64,000 bases of DNA. It comes from Lasiodiplodia sp. COLG20 (lineage: Eukaryota; Ascomycota; Dothideomycetes; Botryosphaeriales; Botryosphaeriaceae). Positions 35,705 through 48,098 of the stretch are shown here, in pieces. The position numbers and the translations under genes were made by a program. Under the pieces are notes generated by a model. It saw only the letters and a list, made by a program, of their open reading frames with translations. It had not been told where the DNA came from and did not search any database. Every line of letters starts with the position of its first letter. Within the stretch, counting starts at the first letter, position 1. Location: positions 806,001-870,000 of the forward strand of contig VNWV01000008.1 of the NCBI GenBank assembly GCA_009801085.1, read 5' to 3'.

Positions 35705-38700
35705 ATGGCCGCCGACGGCAGCACCCAGCCGGACTCCTCGATCCAGGCCGCACTGCAAGGCGTGCCAGAATTCCACCCGCGCACGCGCGCCATATCCGCC
35801 TCGATCGATCCCGTTGCGCTCGTCGTCACAGAATGCATCACCGTCACCTCCGCCATGCGCAAGCATGCGCGCTGGGCCCAGTCTTCCGTATCCGCCATCT
35901 TGGGCGGCGGCGCCGCGAAGCCGCTGGCAATACAGCGCATCGAGAAGGGCGAGGGAAACGCCGCCAGCATAAAGCTGGGCTCCGGCGACGATGCCCTCGC
36001 CGGGCGATGGGGGCTCCGCGGCAAGAAGGGGAGGAGCATGCAGGACAATCCCCTTATGTCAGCCTTCACGCGTTTGCGAAGTGACTTGAAAGGCTGCAAT
36101 GGTAAGGACATGGGCATTGATAGTCCAGAGCGCCCTTTTCTGACACGGGTACAGACATCCGCAGCTTCGACACGCCCGCCTTGCTCCATCCGTTCCTGCA
36201 GGTCATCCGCTCGTCGTCGACCTCGGCTCCCATAACCTCGCTGGCGCTGATTGCGATCACGAAGTTCCTGTCCTACAACATCATAGGCCGCGACTCGCCT
36301 CGCCTACCTCTGGCCATGCAACTACTTTCCTCCGCAATTACACACTGCCGCTTCGAGGCTACTGATACCGCAGCCGACGAGATCGTGCTTCTGCGGATAT
36401 TGAAGCTTATGGAGAACATGATTTCCGGCCCGGCTGGCGATCTATTGAGCGACGAGAGTGTCTGTGAAATGATGGAGACCGGATTGAGCATGTGCTGCCA
36501 AATTCGACTTTCCGAGGTTTTGCGGCGGTCTGCAGAGATTGCCATGGTCACCATGTGCCAGGTGATTTTCGAGAGATTGAAGCATCTTGAAATTGAGGCC
36601 GGTGACGACCCGGGAGCCCTTGAAGAGAGTACCAAGGATGACATGGATGCCGTCAAAATGGACCCAACAGCAAACGGGGACTCCTTATCCGTACCAGGGA
36701 GCGTGCCTGAAGCATCACGATCCTCAACAAGTTTGGAGAAGACGCCAGATGGCAGTGAGGATAACGGAAATCCCAACGGCAGTCAGCTGCACCTTCCGCT
36801 TGTAGAGGACGAATCTGAAGAAGAGCAAGTTATCAAGCCGTACTCGCTCCCATCTATACGGGAGCTTTTCCGCGTTCTGGTGGATCTCCTGGACCCTGAC
36901 GATCGACAACACAATGACACCATGAGGATCATGGCTCTCCGGATCGTCGACGTCGCGCTCGAGGTTGCTGGGCCTTCAATCGCAAGCCACCCGAGCCTTG
37001 CATCCCTGGCAAAGGACACTCTTTGTCGGCACATTTTCCAGCTTGTTCGGTCGGAAAATATTGCGGTACTGAACGAGTCGCTGAGAGTAGCATATACTCT
37101 TTTGGCAACTTGCAGGGGCGTGCTGAAGCTCCAACAGGAGCTTTTTCTTTCCTACCTTGTTGCATGCTTATTCCCTCGCGTTGACATACCCCAGGAAGCT
37201 GGTATTGACCCTGCACTCTATGAAGGTGTTCCTCAGGCCCCCAGCCTGGTCAAACCTGCGCCCCAGCCGGGATCAAGCAGTGGCCGGTCTACTCCTGTGC
37301 CGGTGAAGGACAGGCAAAGGCTTGGGTTGGAAGGTGGCGCCAGGAAGCCCGATGCAAGAGAGGCAATGGTGGAGAGTGTGGGAGCTCTGTGCAGGATACC
37401 TTCCTTCATGGTCGAGCTGTTCGTCAATTACGATTGCGAGATCGATCGGAGTGACTTGTGCATGGACATGATTGGACTGTTATCACGGAATGCTTTCCCA
37501 GACTCTGCCACATGGAGTACAACCAATGTACCTCCGCTCTGCCTTGACGCTCTCCTCGGATTTATCCAATTGATAGCGGATCGACTGGAGGACGAACCGC
37601 AGACAGAAGGCTTCCCAGGTGCTGCGCATTTGGTGAGACAGAGAGAGCAGAAAAAGATAATTATCCGTGGCGCCAAGAAGTTCAACGAAAAGCCCAAGGC
37701 CGGTATCGCTTTCCTTGTGTCTCAGGGGATCATTGACAACCCGGACAATCCGAAGTCGATCGCAAATTTCATCAAGGGAACGACAAGGTTGGATAAGAAG
37801 GTGCTGGGCGAGTTTATCTCGAAGAAAGAAAACGAAACGATACTGGCCGCCTTCATGGAAACATTCGACTTTAGCGGCCAGAGAGTCGATGAGGCTCTGC
37901 GCCAGCTCCTCAACACTTTCCGCTTGCCAGGAGAGTCGCAGTTGATTGAGCGGATCGTTACCGAATTTGCCGAGAAATATTGCGGCGAATCGCCTCCAGA
38001 GGGCATTGCGGATAGAGATTCCGTTTATGTGTTGACTTATGCCATCATCATGCTGAACACCGATCAGCACAACCCGAATCTCAAGGCTCAGAAACGTATG
38101 GCCCTAGAGGACTTCGCACGGAACCTACGCGGAGTCAACGGGGGGCAGGACTTTCCGATCGAGTATCTTGAGGAGATCTACAACTCTATCAAAACAAGAG
38201 AAATCATTCTCCCGGAGGAGCATGATACCAAGCACGCGTACGACTATGCCTGGAAAGAGCTTCAGATGAAGGTCCAGACAACCTCGGATCTTGTCATTTG
38301 TGACACCAATATCTTCGACGCAGACATGTTTGCTGCGACGTGGAAGCCAATTCTTGCAACATTATCTTTTGTGTTCATGTCGGCATCGGACGATGCCGTG
38401 TTCTCACGCGTTGTCACTGGTTTCTACCAGTGCGCTCAGATTGCGGCAAAGCATGGGCTGACCGAGTGCATTGACCGGATCGTGTTTTGCTTGAGCAAAA
38501 TCAGCACTTTGGCGCCGGATGTGCCCCCTAGCACATCTTTGAACACAGAAGTCCAGGCCGACAAGAAGAGCGAGAAGATCATGGTCAGTGAGACGGCTGT
38601 TCGCTTCGGTCGCGACGACAGGGCACAGTTGGCCACTGTCTTGCTTTTCCGTATCATTCATGGCAACGAAGCCTATGTCAGAGATGGGTGGAATCACGTA

Positions 38701-40877
38701 AGTCATCTCGTATATCCGATTCGCACGAGTTTTGTTGACAGTCCATCCAGCTTATCCGTGTTATGCTCAATCTATTCATCAACTCTCTGATACCCTCGTC
38801 TTTTTCATCGATATCTAATGCTCTCGAGCTGCCTCCCATCCCTCTTCAAAACCCTGCACAGATCATCGACAGGGAACAGAGGCAAAATGAAACCAGTCTC
38901 TTCTCTACCTTCGCTTCGTCCATTTTTAGCTTCGCGAACGACGAGCCACCGGAGCCATCAGACGCGGAGATAGAATACACGCTTTGCACGATAGATTGCA
39001 TCAACTCGTGCGATTTCCCAGGCGTCTTCGCAAACATCAGGTAGGACATCTTTCTTCTCTTCCATAACAACTCTGCTGACCCAACTAGCCGCATGCCCAT
39101 CGATGCTCTGCAGTCGATCCTGGATTCACTTCTCGCTCAGATACCCGAGGATTCTTCGCCTCGCGTCATCACTGTGAAGCCGGAACTGCCAGCACCAACT
39201 CCTATAAGGCCAAACGGTAACAAGGCCCGGACTCAAGGCCCGCAGTATGATCCATCTCTCGTCTTTGCTCTTGAGCTGGCAACGGTCCTCGCATTGAGAG
39301 ATGCCGAGGCTGTTGAGAAGCTTGGAAAGAGCGTCGCAGATGCACTGCAGACGGTATTGCGCGATAACAACGTGCACCCGGTCGTGCTGTCGCGAACGGT
39401 GTACTATCTGCTCAAGCTGCTACGCGAGAGCAACGATCACGATTACATTCGCGCTCCGGTGATCCTACATACTTTTGTTACTTTCGACCAAGACCTTTTG
39501 AAGCAAGTTGCACCGACTCTGCTCAAGGGTTTGTTGGATTGCATTAATGGACCTGTCGGCCTGCGCAATGAGCTGGTCAACTCTCCCGACTTTTGGACTC
39601 TTTTGCGCACGCTTCACACTTCGCCGGAAGTCGCGGCCGACGTTTTCCAGGTCGCTGAGAATCTTACTCTCTCAAACCCTCCAGGTATTTGCGCAGATAA
39701 CTACGAGGCGGTGATAGCGTTGCTCAACGACTTTGCGACTGCGGGAAGCGCCGGCGCGATTGAGGAGCAACGTGGAGACGCCGCGAGACGGAGAGGCAAG
39801 GGGGTGAAACCGAAGAAGACCCAGTATGTCCTATTCAGCTCAAGCCATGCCACTGAGACTAACTATCTTGTAGAACCAACGAAGTCGTTCTTCGTGGCTC
39901 AAAGGCCATGAATATCGTCTTTCAGCTCACCAGCCGCGTTCCCCAGTTCATCGAGCAGTCCCAGCTTGAGACCAACGAAGGTAATTGTGCACCGAATTTG
40001 GATACTCTGGCCTGGTGCTAATTACAAGTAGCTTGGAATGCATACTGGTCACCTATCTTCCAATGCCTCACTAATCAGTGCCTGAACCCGTGCCGAGAGA
40101 TCAGGCATCAGGCTCTTGGGTCACTGCAAGGGACGCTTCTCTCGAACGACCTCGCCTCGCCCGATCATAAGGAATGGACCAAGATCTTCGGCGAGGTGCT
40201 CTTCCCGCTCATCAATCAACTGCTCAAGCCCGAGACTTACCAGAGCGATCCCGGCGGTATGGGTGAGACGAGAGTGCAGGCTGCCACACTGCTCTGCAAA
40301 ATCTTCCTGCACTACCTCGTAGCACTTTCCGAGTGGGATGGAATGCTGGACCTCTGGCTCAAGATTCTCAGCATCATGGACCGGCTGATGAACAGCGGGC
40401 AGGGCGACAACTTGGTAAGGAAACCCTCTACGCTGACCGGCTCTCATCTGTGCACGTGACTAACGAATTAAATAGGAGGAAGCGGTTCCAGAGTCTCTCA
40501 AGAACATCTTGCTGGTCATGTCCAGCGGTGGTTACCTAGCATCGCCCGACGAAAAGCCCGAGCAAGAAGAACTATGGCGCGAGACGTGGACGAAGCTCGA
40601 TCGATTCCTACCTAACCTTCTGCCAGAACTCTTCCCAGAAGAGGCGGAGAAGAGGATGAAGAGCAGCCATCAGAAGAGGTTGAGCGTGGCGCACACGAGC
40701 GCGAGGCCGAGCGTTGATGCGAGCGCTGCCGCTGCTGCGGCCACAGCGGAAAAGGAAAAGGAGGCAGAGGGTGAAGAGAAGAAGGTGGAGGAGAAGGGCG
40801 AGGCTGAGGCCGAAGCTGCGGCCGAAGCTGCGGCAGAGGGCGGGGATGCGAAGGCAGAAGACTCGAAGGCGGAGTAG
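35705..40877 (+). CDS. GEA1: Arf guanine nucleotide exchange factor, GEA/GBF1 type
   Basis: Large Sec7-domain protein activating Arf GTPases at the early Golgi for COPI coat recruitment; 1618 aa. Exons are 35705-36101, 36155-38697, 38751-39040, 39089-39823, 39874-39980, 40032-40414 and 40476-40877, with introns of 48-61 bp. N-terminal DCB/HUS region (SFDTPALLHPFLQVIRSSST). The Sec7 domain is about residues 635-822, containing the catalytic glutamic finger in FRLPGESQ (E726) and the motif YAIIMLNTDQHNPN. Following HDS helical regions include ICDTNIFDADMFAATWKPIL, diagnostic of GBF1/Gea rather than BIG/Sec7p. The C-terminus is a low-complexity Ala/Glu/Lys-rich tail. Brefeldin A sensitivity cannot be judged with certainty. 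Paralogue naming (GEA1 versus GEA2) is arbitrary here. Confidence 0.94.
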
Positions 40878-42801
40878 AAAGAGGAGCGCACGAGCAGTTT
40901 TCACATCCTTTTCTCAGGAGCATCAGTGCTGGGAAGCTAGCTTAGAGTGCAGGCGTCTCATATACTTTGAGGGCTCGCACCGACTGTCATAAAGGTGAAC
41001 AGCCTTTGTAGAGTACATAGGGGTGCGCTGTAGGGATTCATTTCTGTGTTCGTTCTCTCATTACTCTTTTTCTACACCGCTGTTGGATGACCAGGGTCAA
41101 GAGGCATATTTTGGAGACTTGTGCGGTTGGCGAGTCCGAATCCCATTTCTCTCGCTTCGACTAGTTCTAGACCTCTTTGTTGTGGCAGCTACTGCTGTCG
41201 GCTGTCAGCTTACGCGTCATCAGAGGGTTGCATGAATGGTTTGTGGGTGGTGGTACGCGTTTTTAGTTGCTTCGACGGAATAATGTTAATTTTAGACTTG
41301 GGCCGGACTGGCGACGTACGCGGCTCTGCAGCGAGAACGGGGGCGGGCTAGGTTAGCATGCGGTAAGAGGGATGGCGTAATTGGTGGAGCTATGACTCTT
41401 TTTGGTGCATGTTCAATGGTTGGTATAGCATCGCATACACGATACGTTGCAAAGTTCCGGCAGGCAAAACGCATTCGTTTCAAGCAAGGGATGCATTTCA
41501 ATCAATTGGTTCGCTCATAGATCTAGCACTTATAGATGGGCAATATACACAGTAGGTTACGAAAGTTTCGCATTTCGCAGGGTGCGTTCTGGAAGATGTA
41601 TCGTCTTCGTTTGGCGTGAGCCGACGTCTGAGCAATATTGCAGAAATTCTAACATCCAACGACACCCGGTGGCCAGTCTGCTTTATTTTCCAGAAACCCT
41701 ACGTGGCGAGACGATTTTTGAACATTGGCTCCGATTGCCCACTCGACCGATCTCGAGAAATGCGACCGCCGCTATGCAGCCAGGCCGCGTCGCTCCTCGG
41801 GGATAAGGATACATCCGGCACTGGTCCCCCCTTCTATCCCCGCTATGGGTGTGTGGTGTTCAACTTGAAACGTGGCTCCCTTGCTAAAGCAGCTGACCGT
41901 CTCTTTATCCTTTCCACTCCCGCTTCGCAGCTGCGCATTGATGAGCTGATGATCTGGGGATGCGCTGCCAGCCTCCACTTGCAAGCGCTCGGCATCCATC
42001 TCGCTTGCTCGGGTACGTCCCGTTTGTATAAACAGACCAACCGCGGGCAAGGGTACCTGATTCCGATGGTCCTGTCGATGCGAAACAAATGAGTTCTTGG
42101 CTTACCACACTACGCATCTGCCGCCCCGCTACGGCTGTCACAGAAGCATATTTCTCACGGTTAGTTCCTCTCCATGCTTTACCATCTACCACAGCTCATG
42201 CTTCTTCGCGAACCAAATTCACAGCTTCCACAATGTCAGAGGTTTGTAGAAGTGTACATGATACAACAAAGCAGTAGGTCGGCAACCTGCCGATCACCTC
42301 CCCGGGACCCACACTGGACTCTTTGGGATAAGCCTCAACTTCGTTTCACTCCCGACATGGATAAATTTGGTGATCGTGCCGCCTTGTTTCGGAGATCGGC
42401 CCTCGCGCCTGTCCCTGACTGGATGCGAGCGCAAGCGTCGCGCTCCTTCTCCGCAAATAATAATCTCCGCTGGAAACGGATGCGGGCTCGCTTGGAACCG
42501 CAATGCATTGCGACCCCATGTCAGCCTTTAAAGGGTTGCTCCCGCTGGTGCCGGGTATATGTTATTGATGCTTTCCCTACCGCTCGAAACGTTTCGCCGT
42601 TTCTTTTTGCCTATTCATTCGTTGCACTGTGGATCAGCGTGACCTTCCTTTTCCACTTGCTGCCGTTCTTTCTTGCTCCGTCGACAGAAGTGTACTGCTG
42701 CCTTTAAGAAGCACTGGTGTCTTCATTCGCTCTCCCATCCGGTTTTCTCGATCCACGCATCTCGACTTACATCATATCCAAGCATCAAAATATATTCGAA
42801 G
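40878..42801. other. Long intergenic region, no gene supported
   Basis: About 1.9 kb between two plus-strand genes. Several frames of 60-180 codons exist on both strands, but none has convincing motifs, coding-like composition or splice structure. The right part must contain the promoter of the GH53 gene; the final 120 bp are T/C-rich. A lineage-specific gene or non-coding RNA cannot be excluded by eye. Confidence 0.4.
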
Positions 42802-44104
42802 ATGCTGTCCAAGACTCTTATCAATTCCCTGCCGCTGATGGCATACGCCATCAACGGCGTTTCCGCCCTTTCCAAGGGTCACGACCTCTCGTCTGCTGGT
42901 TACATGGAAACAGACCAAGGCGCTACTTGGCTCACGGAGTCGGGCTCGACCAGCACCATCGAAGAGATTCTCGGTGCTGGTGGCATGGACAGCGTTAGAC
43001 TGAGGTGAGCCAAGAATACTTACGTCTGCCCGGGGCATTTGGCGCGATGATTTGAGAAGCATTGCAGAAAGACCCAGAAGTGTTGGCTTCCATTTGGCTC
43101 TATGTCGAACCACTCTGGAACTAAACTTCTAGAACTCTTGAATTTCAAAATCACGGTTGCAATACTATCCAAGTCATCCCCGAACGCTCTTGAGGACCAT
43201 CAACACCCCCAAAGATCGCTTGCTAATCTATACCGATAGGCTCTGGACCGGCGAACAGTACGGCCTCGACTACACTCTCCAACTAGCTCAGCGTTTCTCC
43301 AAGGCCGGCTACAAGATCTACCTAGACCTGCACCTGTCCGACACCTGGGCCGATCCTTCCAACCAGGCCACTCCCTCGTCCTTCGACACGTCCGACCTGG
43401 CCGGTTCGGTGCGCAGCTACGTGAAGTCGACGCTCCAGTCCTTCGCCGACGGCGGCGTCGACCTGGACATCCTGTCCATCGGCAACGAGATCATTCAGGG
43501 CATGCTGTTCCCGGACGGCCAGATCTCCAACAACGACTTCTCGGGCTTCGCGGCGCTGTGGGCGGCGGCGCGGGCGGGCGTCGACGACGCCGTGTCGGCG
43601 GGCGCGACGAAGCCGCAGGTCATGATCCACCTGAACAACGGGTGGGACTCGGAGACGATGACGTGGTGGTTCAAGGGCCTGTTCGACGAGGGCACCGTGA
43701 CGACCGACATGGTCGACGTGCTCGGCTTCTCCTTCTACCCCTTCTTCGACACGGCCGCCACCACCGACGCCCTGCAGAGCAGCCTCAACACCCTCGCCTC
43801 CACCTACAACAAGCCCCTCTACGTCGCCGAGACCGACTGGCCCACCAGCTGCTCCGGCGTCGACCTCTCCGCCGACTTCTCTGTCGACGCCCAGGGCCAG
43901 TCCGACTGGGTCGGCGCCGTCGTCGACGTGCTGAACAACGTCCCCGACGGCCTTGGTGCCGGCATCTTCTACTGGGAGCCTGCCTTCATCAACAACACGG
44001 CCCTCGGCAGCGACTGCGACGATAACATTCTGTTCGATGTCAACTGGGACAACTGGCCCGAGACCTCCGCTACCGCGAGGTCGTCGGTCAACATGTACAA
44101 CTAA
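42802..44104 (+). CDS. Secreted arabinogalactan endo-beta-1,4-galactanase (GH53)
   Basis: Predicted 355-aa enzyme cleaving beta-1,4-galactan side chains of pectin. Exons are 42802-43004 and 43240-44104, with a 235-bp intron. Signal peptide about MLSKTLINSLPLMAYAINGV up to SALS. GH53 motifs: KGHDLSSAGYMETDQGATW, YLDLHLSDTWADPSNQATPS, acid/base Glu in LDILSIGNEI (E151), nucleophile in LYVAETDWPT (E265), and GIFYWEPAFI. It ends VNMYN. At the splice join the sequence reads VRLRLWTGEQYGLDY, slightly shorter than the usual VWV...G.Y.LDY, so the unusually long intron may hold a few more codons. Coding bases have very strong G/C third-position bias. Confidence 0.9.
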
Positions 44105-44535
44105 GGGAGCTAGTGAAGAAGGGCAAACCGACTCAGTTGAAGGATATGAAGAGTGGAATTACTTTCTCAAGCACATATTTAGTCATCTGGTGCAAAGCTA
44201 GTGCACTCCTGTATGAAATGAAAACGCGAAGTTTGTCGCCACAATGCATTTCAAATGATTATTCTGAAAAAGCTAAATCTTATAAATGTACTCTGGTCAT
44301 AGTACGATGACCCTACTAACGATATGTACTAATTACTTGGTCAAGCAATTAAACAATACAGGAAGTGAAGCCACTGTCCAACTAGAACCCCATAGTATGA
44401 TGACTCCAGAGCAATGCAATTCGAACCAACGCCTCGAAAGTCAACCCACTGACGCTTGAGTAAGACAAATAAACAGGAGGAAACGCTGTAGGATCTTAAT
44501 CATTACTGGCATCATAACCTGTCGTTAAACCAATT
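44105..44535. other. Convergent intergenic region, AT-rich
   Basis: About 430 bp, AT-rich, between converging stop codons; both 3' UTRs are presumed. No repeat or gene was seen. Confidence 0.45.
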
Positions 44536-46416
44536 TCATCTGTCCCCCCCGTACCACCGTCTCGCCGGTCTTAATATATGCTCCTCGCTCCTGTCATCCT
44601 CGATCTCTGCCGACGGATCTCTCGATGCGAACGTCGATGGGGGTAGCGTCGACAATGCTGAATGGCGAGCATCCGCAGCAACACCAGGGACAGCAATTCC
44701 CTCGGCCCCAACGGCGCCCGAATTCCTTCTGCTGTTGCTGCTGCTGTGCAGCGTGACGGTGCGCAAGATGCGCCACATGCCAGTGGGTGACCTCGTGTCG
44801 ACCTCGGCCCAGACGTCGCCGTCGTCCAGCATCCGCATCTCGCCCTGGCCGATCGGCGCCATGTTGGTGTCGAAGTACCCGTCCCTCTTCTTCTTCGCGG
44901 CGAGCATCTCTTCGAATACGCCCGGGCTGCCGCCTCGGCCGGGCTGGCTGATGTTGCCAAACGGCCATCCTTCATTCTTGGCGCCCATCGACGCGCCCAT
45001 GGCACCCAGTTCCAACTTTGCCCCGGGACCAGCGGCAGCAACGGCACCGCGATGGCTCTCGTTACCGCTATTTCTCCCTTCCTCCGCATTGCTGGGGCCG
45101 TTCGGACCGGTGGCCACCGGCGCCAGTTTGTCGATGACGAGACTACTGCTGGCGAATAAGCGGGGCCAAAGCACCCTTGCGAGCGGTTTTAGTGTCGGAA
45201 GGCAGCCGCACACGATACCGAGATTGCCCTCGAGGCTGACGATGATCCAAAGGATAGCCGCCTTCCAGTACGGGTCGTCGGATTGGAAATAGACCTCCAT
45301 GTACCACGCGCGCACCACACCTGCCAGGCACACGAAGCAGCCGATTCCGAACGCCACTACTAAACTGATTCGTTGTAGTAGCGGCAGACGTATCGACCAG
45401 AGCGTCTTGACTGGCCACAAAAACACACAGAAGTCGGTCAACGAGTTGAGGACTCCGGTGAGGATGAGGAGCTCCTTGATGTGCAGGCAGGACGCTTCGC
45501 GGATCGTGGGGTCCCAGAAGCCGTTGATGGGGCTGGAAATAGTTGAGCATCCATGGTTAGTTTTGGCCATGTTGGATGCAAAGGATAAAGGGAGGTTAGA
45601 TATGACGTACCGACAGGCGAACATCATCAGGAAGATAAAGGTGAGGGACCAGAGGGTGAGAAAGGTGATGCAGATGTAGCAGAACCATTGGTTCATACGG
45701 GATGGGAACAGCCTGAGGTAGGATGTACAGAGGGAGACTGTAACGGTTAGCAGGCGCGGCAAGAGATTAGGGTTGTCAAAAATGCTACATGCTTTTGGTG
45801 AGCGAGACACTTGGTATGAATAGCACTAACAGGCGTGAGTATGAGCAACTTCACAAAGAATCTCACATCACTAACCGTATGTGGCAAGGTCAATCTGTAA
45901 GATACATTAGCACAGGAATCCGGGCAAGTCCAAAGGCAAGAATAACAGCAAGCATGAGAAGATCCAGAATTGCAGCAAGTAAACGGAAGCGTTAATCAAT
46001 ACGTTTGCAGCAAAAAGAGAAGCAGCGCAAGTAAATATTTTCTAACCTTTCCCCAGGTGACTACCCAGCCCGACTTTACGTCCCATGTATGACGTCCCGA
46101 GCCTACAGAAGTCGATACGCAGCCGAGTATGTTTACACCGAGCATCATGACCTATTGAGTGAGTCAGCAGGAACCATTCACTAGACACACCTCGTGATAT
46201 ACTCACTGTGGATATGGTCATAAGCCAATCATCTAAGCCAAGAGCGTGTTCGTTGCTGCGTTTGACCTTGGCGATCAACCTCCCGGCGGTGAATGAGATA
46301 GACAGTATGGCCCCGGATATCATGAAGCCCAGAATAAGAGATGTCCGAGTCTCTGGATCATCATAGTTGGGCTCAGGCCATTTATCCGGGGTAATATCAC
46401 CAACAAGGGCAGACAT
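44536..46416 (-). CDS. Rhodopsin-domain (PTH11-like) seven-helix membrane protein
   Basis: Predicted 496-aa integral membrane protein of the fungal rhodopsin-domain family. Exons (minus) are 46416-46207, 46151-46047, 45894-45876, 45825-45793, 45737-45611 and 45532-44536; intron 4 needs a GC donor (GCATGT) to join LTK to ISLCTSYLRLFP, the expected LTKIS...YLR family motif. Helices follow LDDWLMTIST, LTFIFLMMFACR, FWDPTIREASC, LLILTGVLNSLTDFCVFLWP and LVVAFGIGCFVCLAGVVRAW. The C-terminal 200 residues are a soluble, Gly/Ser/Arg-rich cytoplasmic tail. No CFEM domain is present. Such proteins are abundant in filamentous ascomycetes and mostly of unknown ligand. Intron 2 (152 bp) might contain another tiny exon. 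Confidence 0.82.
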
Positions 46417-48098
46417 GGAAGAGAGGAAATGTCAAAGTACCAGAAGAATACTTCGATCGTCTGGGTGGAAGAGAGAATGCAAGACTTGCTTGCAGAGGAA
46501 CTGGGAGCGGAGAGAAGAAAGATAACTTGATGAAATGGTCACTTGGTGCCCAAGTGACTGCGGATACTAGACCTTTAAGGTTTTTTTTTCAGGGTAGGGC
46601 ACTGTGGGACTGTGGCCGCAGAAGGATCCTCTGCGAAAGAGCAAGAGCGAAAGCGCTCAAGTGTGGGCGCACAGCGCCTAATAACTGACCACCATGAGGC
46701 CGTGCGATACGGCTGTCTGAGCAATGGAGCGGCGGGGGAGCGGGCAAGGTCCGGGATCGTGTGTTCAAGCTCGTAGGAACAGGTGATCCAGACAAGCTTC
46801 CCGCACCAGGTATCCCAGAAAGAAACGGTGAGGCGAACATGAAGGGTGAACGCCCGCAGTAAGCTTGACAGAGAGAGGCTAAGCCTGTGGCTGCATCCGC
46901 GTGCTGGCAGTGGATTAGTACGCCAGGAACCCCCGCTAGCGCCCTCTGGAAATCCTTAAACTGGCTCGTTCTCTCACTAGCCTCTGCGTAGCGCGTCTGG
47001 GCCTGATGAACACCCAACGGAGGCTGATGCACAAATTTGAGGCTGCAGGTACCCTGGCGCAAATCTGTTGTTTCGACCACTGAGCTGCCTGATTTAGCAG
47101 CAATAAATCGCATTTGGATTGGACGGAAGTGTGTTGTGAAGCGAAGCAGCGCAACGGCAAGCCACACTGACCAAGTTCGTGAAACGGCTTTCTCGGAGTT
47201 GCAACGGCTGGAGCAAATCTAGTGGAGCGTTGCCCTCATGGTGGAGATCTCGATACATCGCCGGCAAAGAATCTCGGCTGTACCGATCGATCCTCTGTGA
47301 GATCTCGGACAACTTCCTAGTTCCTGGAGGTGTTCATCGTAACATGGAAACCCAGCAGTCTTTCGCTGCAGTTTTTCGGGCACCGACAATATTCCAGATT
47401 ACAACGCACGGAGGGGCAGTGTTGTCTACGCAAGCGCCGTAAGTAGAAACAACGGCTCATCCGCAGAAGGTCCGAGGACCAGGCGCACCGGCCAGAAGTG
47501 GTTGCCTCATTACGTGACGTAGAGATGGTGCACGATGATTTGGCTGGCGGCGCTCAGGCTGTAGGCACAGCCCTGCGATGGACGATGGGCTGCACCAGGG
47601 TCTCCCATTGAAGCCGTGCTCTCTGCCGACAACACTGCATACCTAGTTCGTTAGGGGAATCGGGCCTTGTGCCGATGGAGGGGTATGAGGGGTGAGGGGT
47701 GAAGTGTGCGTGAGTGCAGTTAGCGGGAAGCGGATCCAGCCAGTTATACTTCGCGAGAGTATATTCTGTGATGGCATCGTACGACACGCGAGCGATGGTG
47801 TTCTCAAAGGTCGGAAGGCGGAAAAGGGCGACGCGGATCTGCGGCTAGCACAAATTTGTCATGTTAGGGCTATGCTAGGGCCACCTCAACACGTGGGCGG
47901 AGACGACCTATGATGATGCCTTGCTGCAGCCAGAGCCCCGGCAGCTTTCCCTATACCAACACCATCGCCGAGCGCATCCCAGCCACATACGCCGTCATCC
48001 ACGCAGGCAACGGCAACCCGCATTTCCAACTCCCCGTCGTCCGCCTGTCAACACTACGAACCACCCAATCCAGCATCACCTCCCACAACGCCGGCAAC
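46417..48098. promoter_or_regulatory. Long divergent intergenic region
   Basis: About 1.7 kb between the head-to-head rhodopsin-domain gene and the SNARE gene, so both promoters are inside. A 192-codon minus-strand frame at 46589-47167 has no protein-like features. A tRNA-like A-box at about 47070-47095 lacks the rest of a cloverleaf. Confidence 0.4.

Noticed and set aside
47060..47110. tRNA-like A-box on the minus strand (GCAGCTCAGTGGTCGA)
   Set aside because: No matching D-stem closure, no B-box and no acceptor stem.
46589..47167. 192-codon minus-strand frame
   Set aside because: No protein-like composition, motif or splice context; lies in a divergent promoter region.
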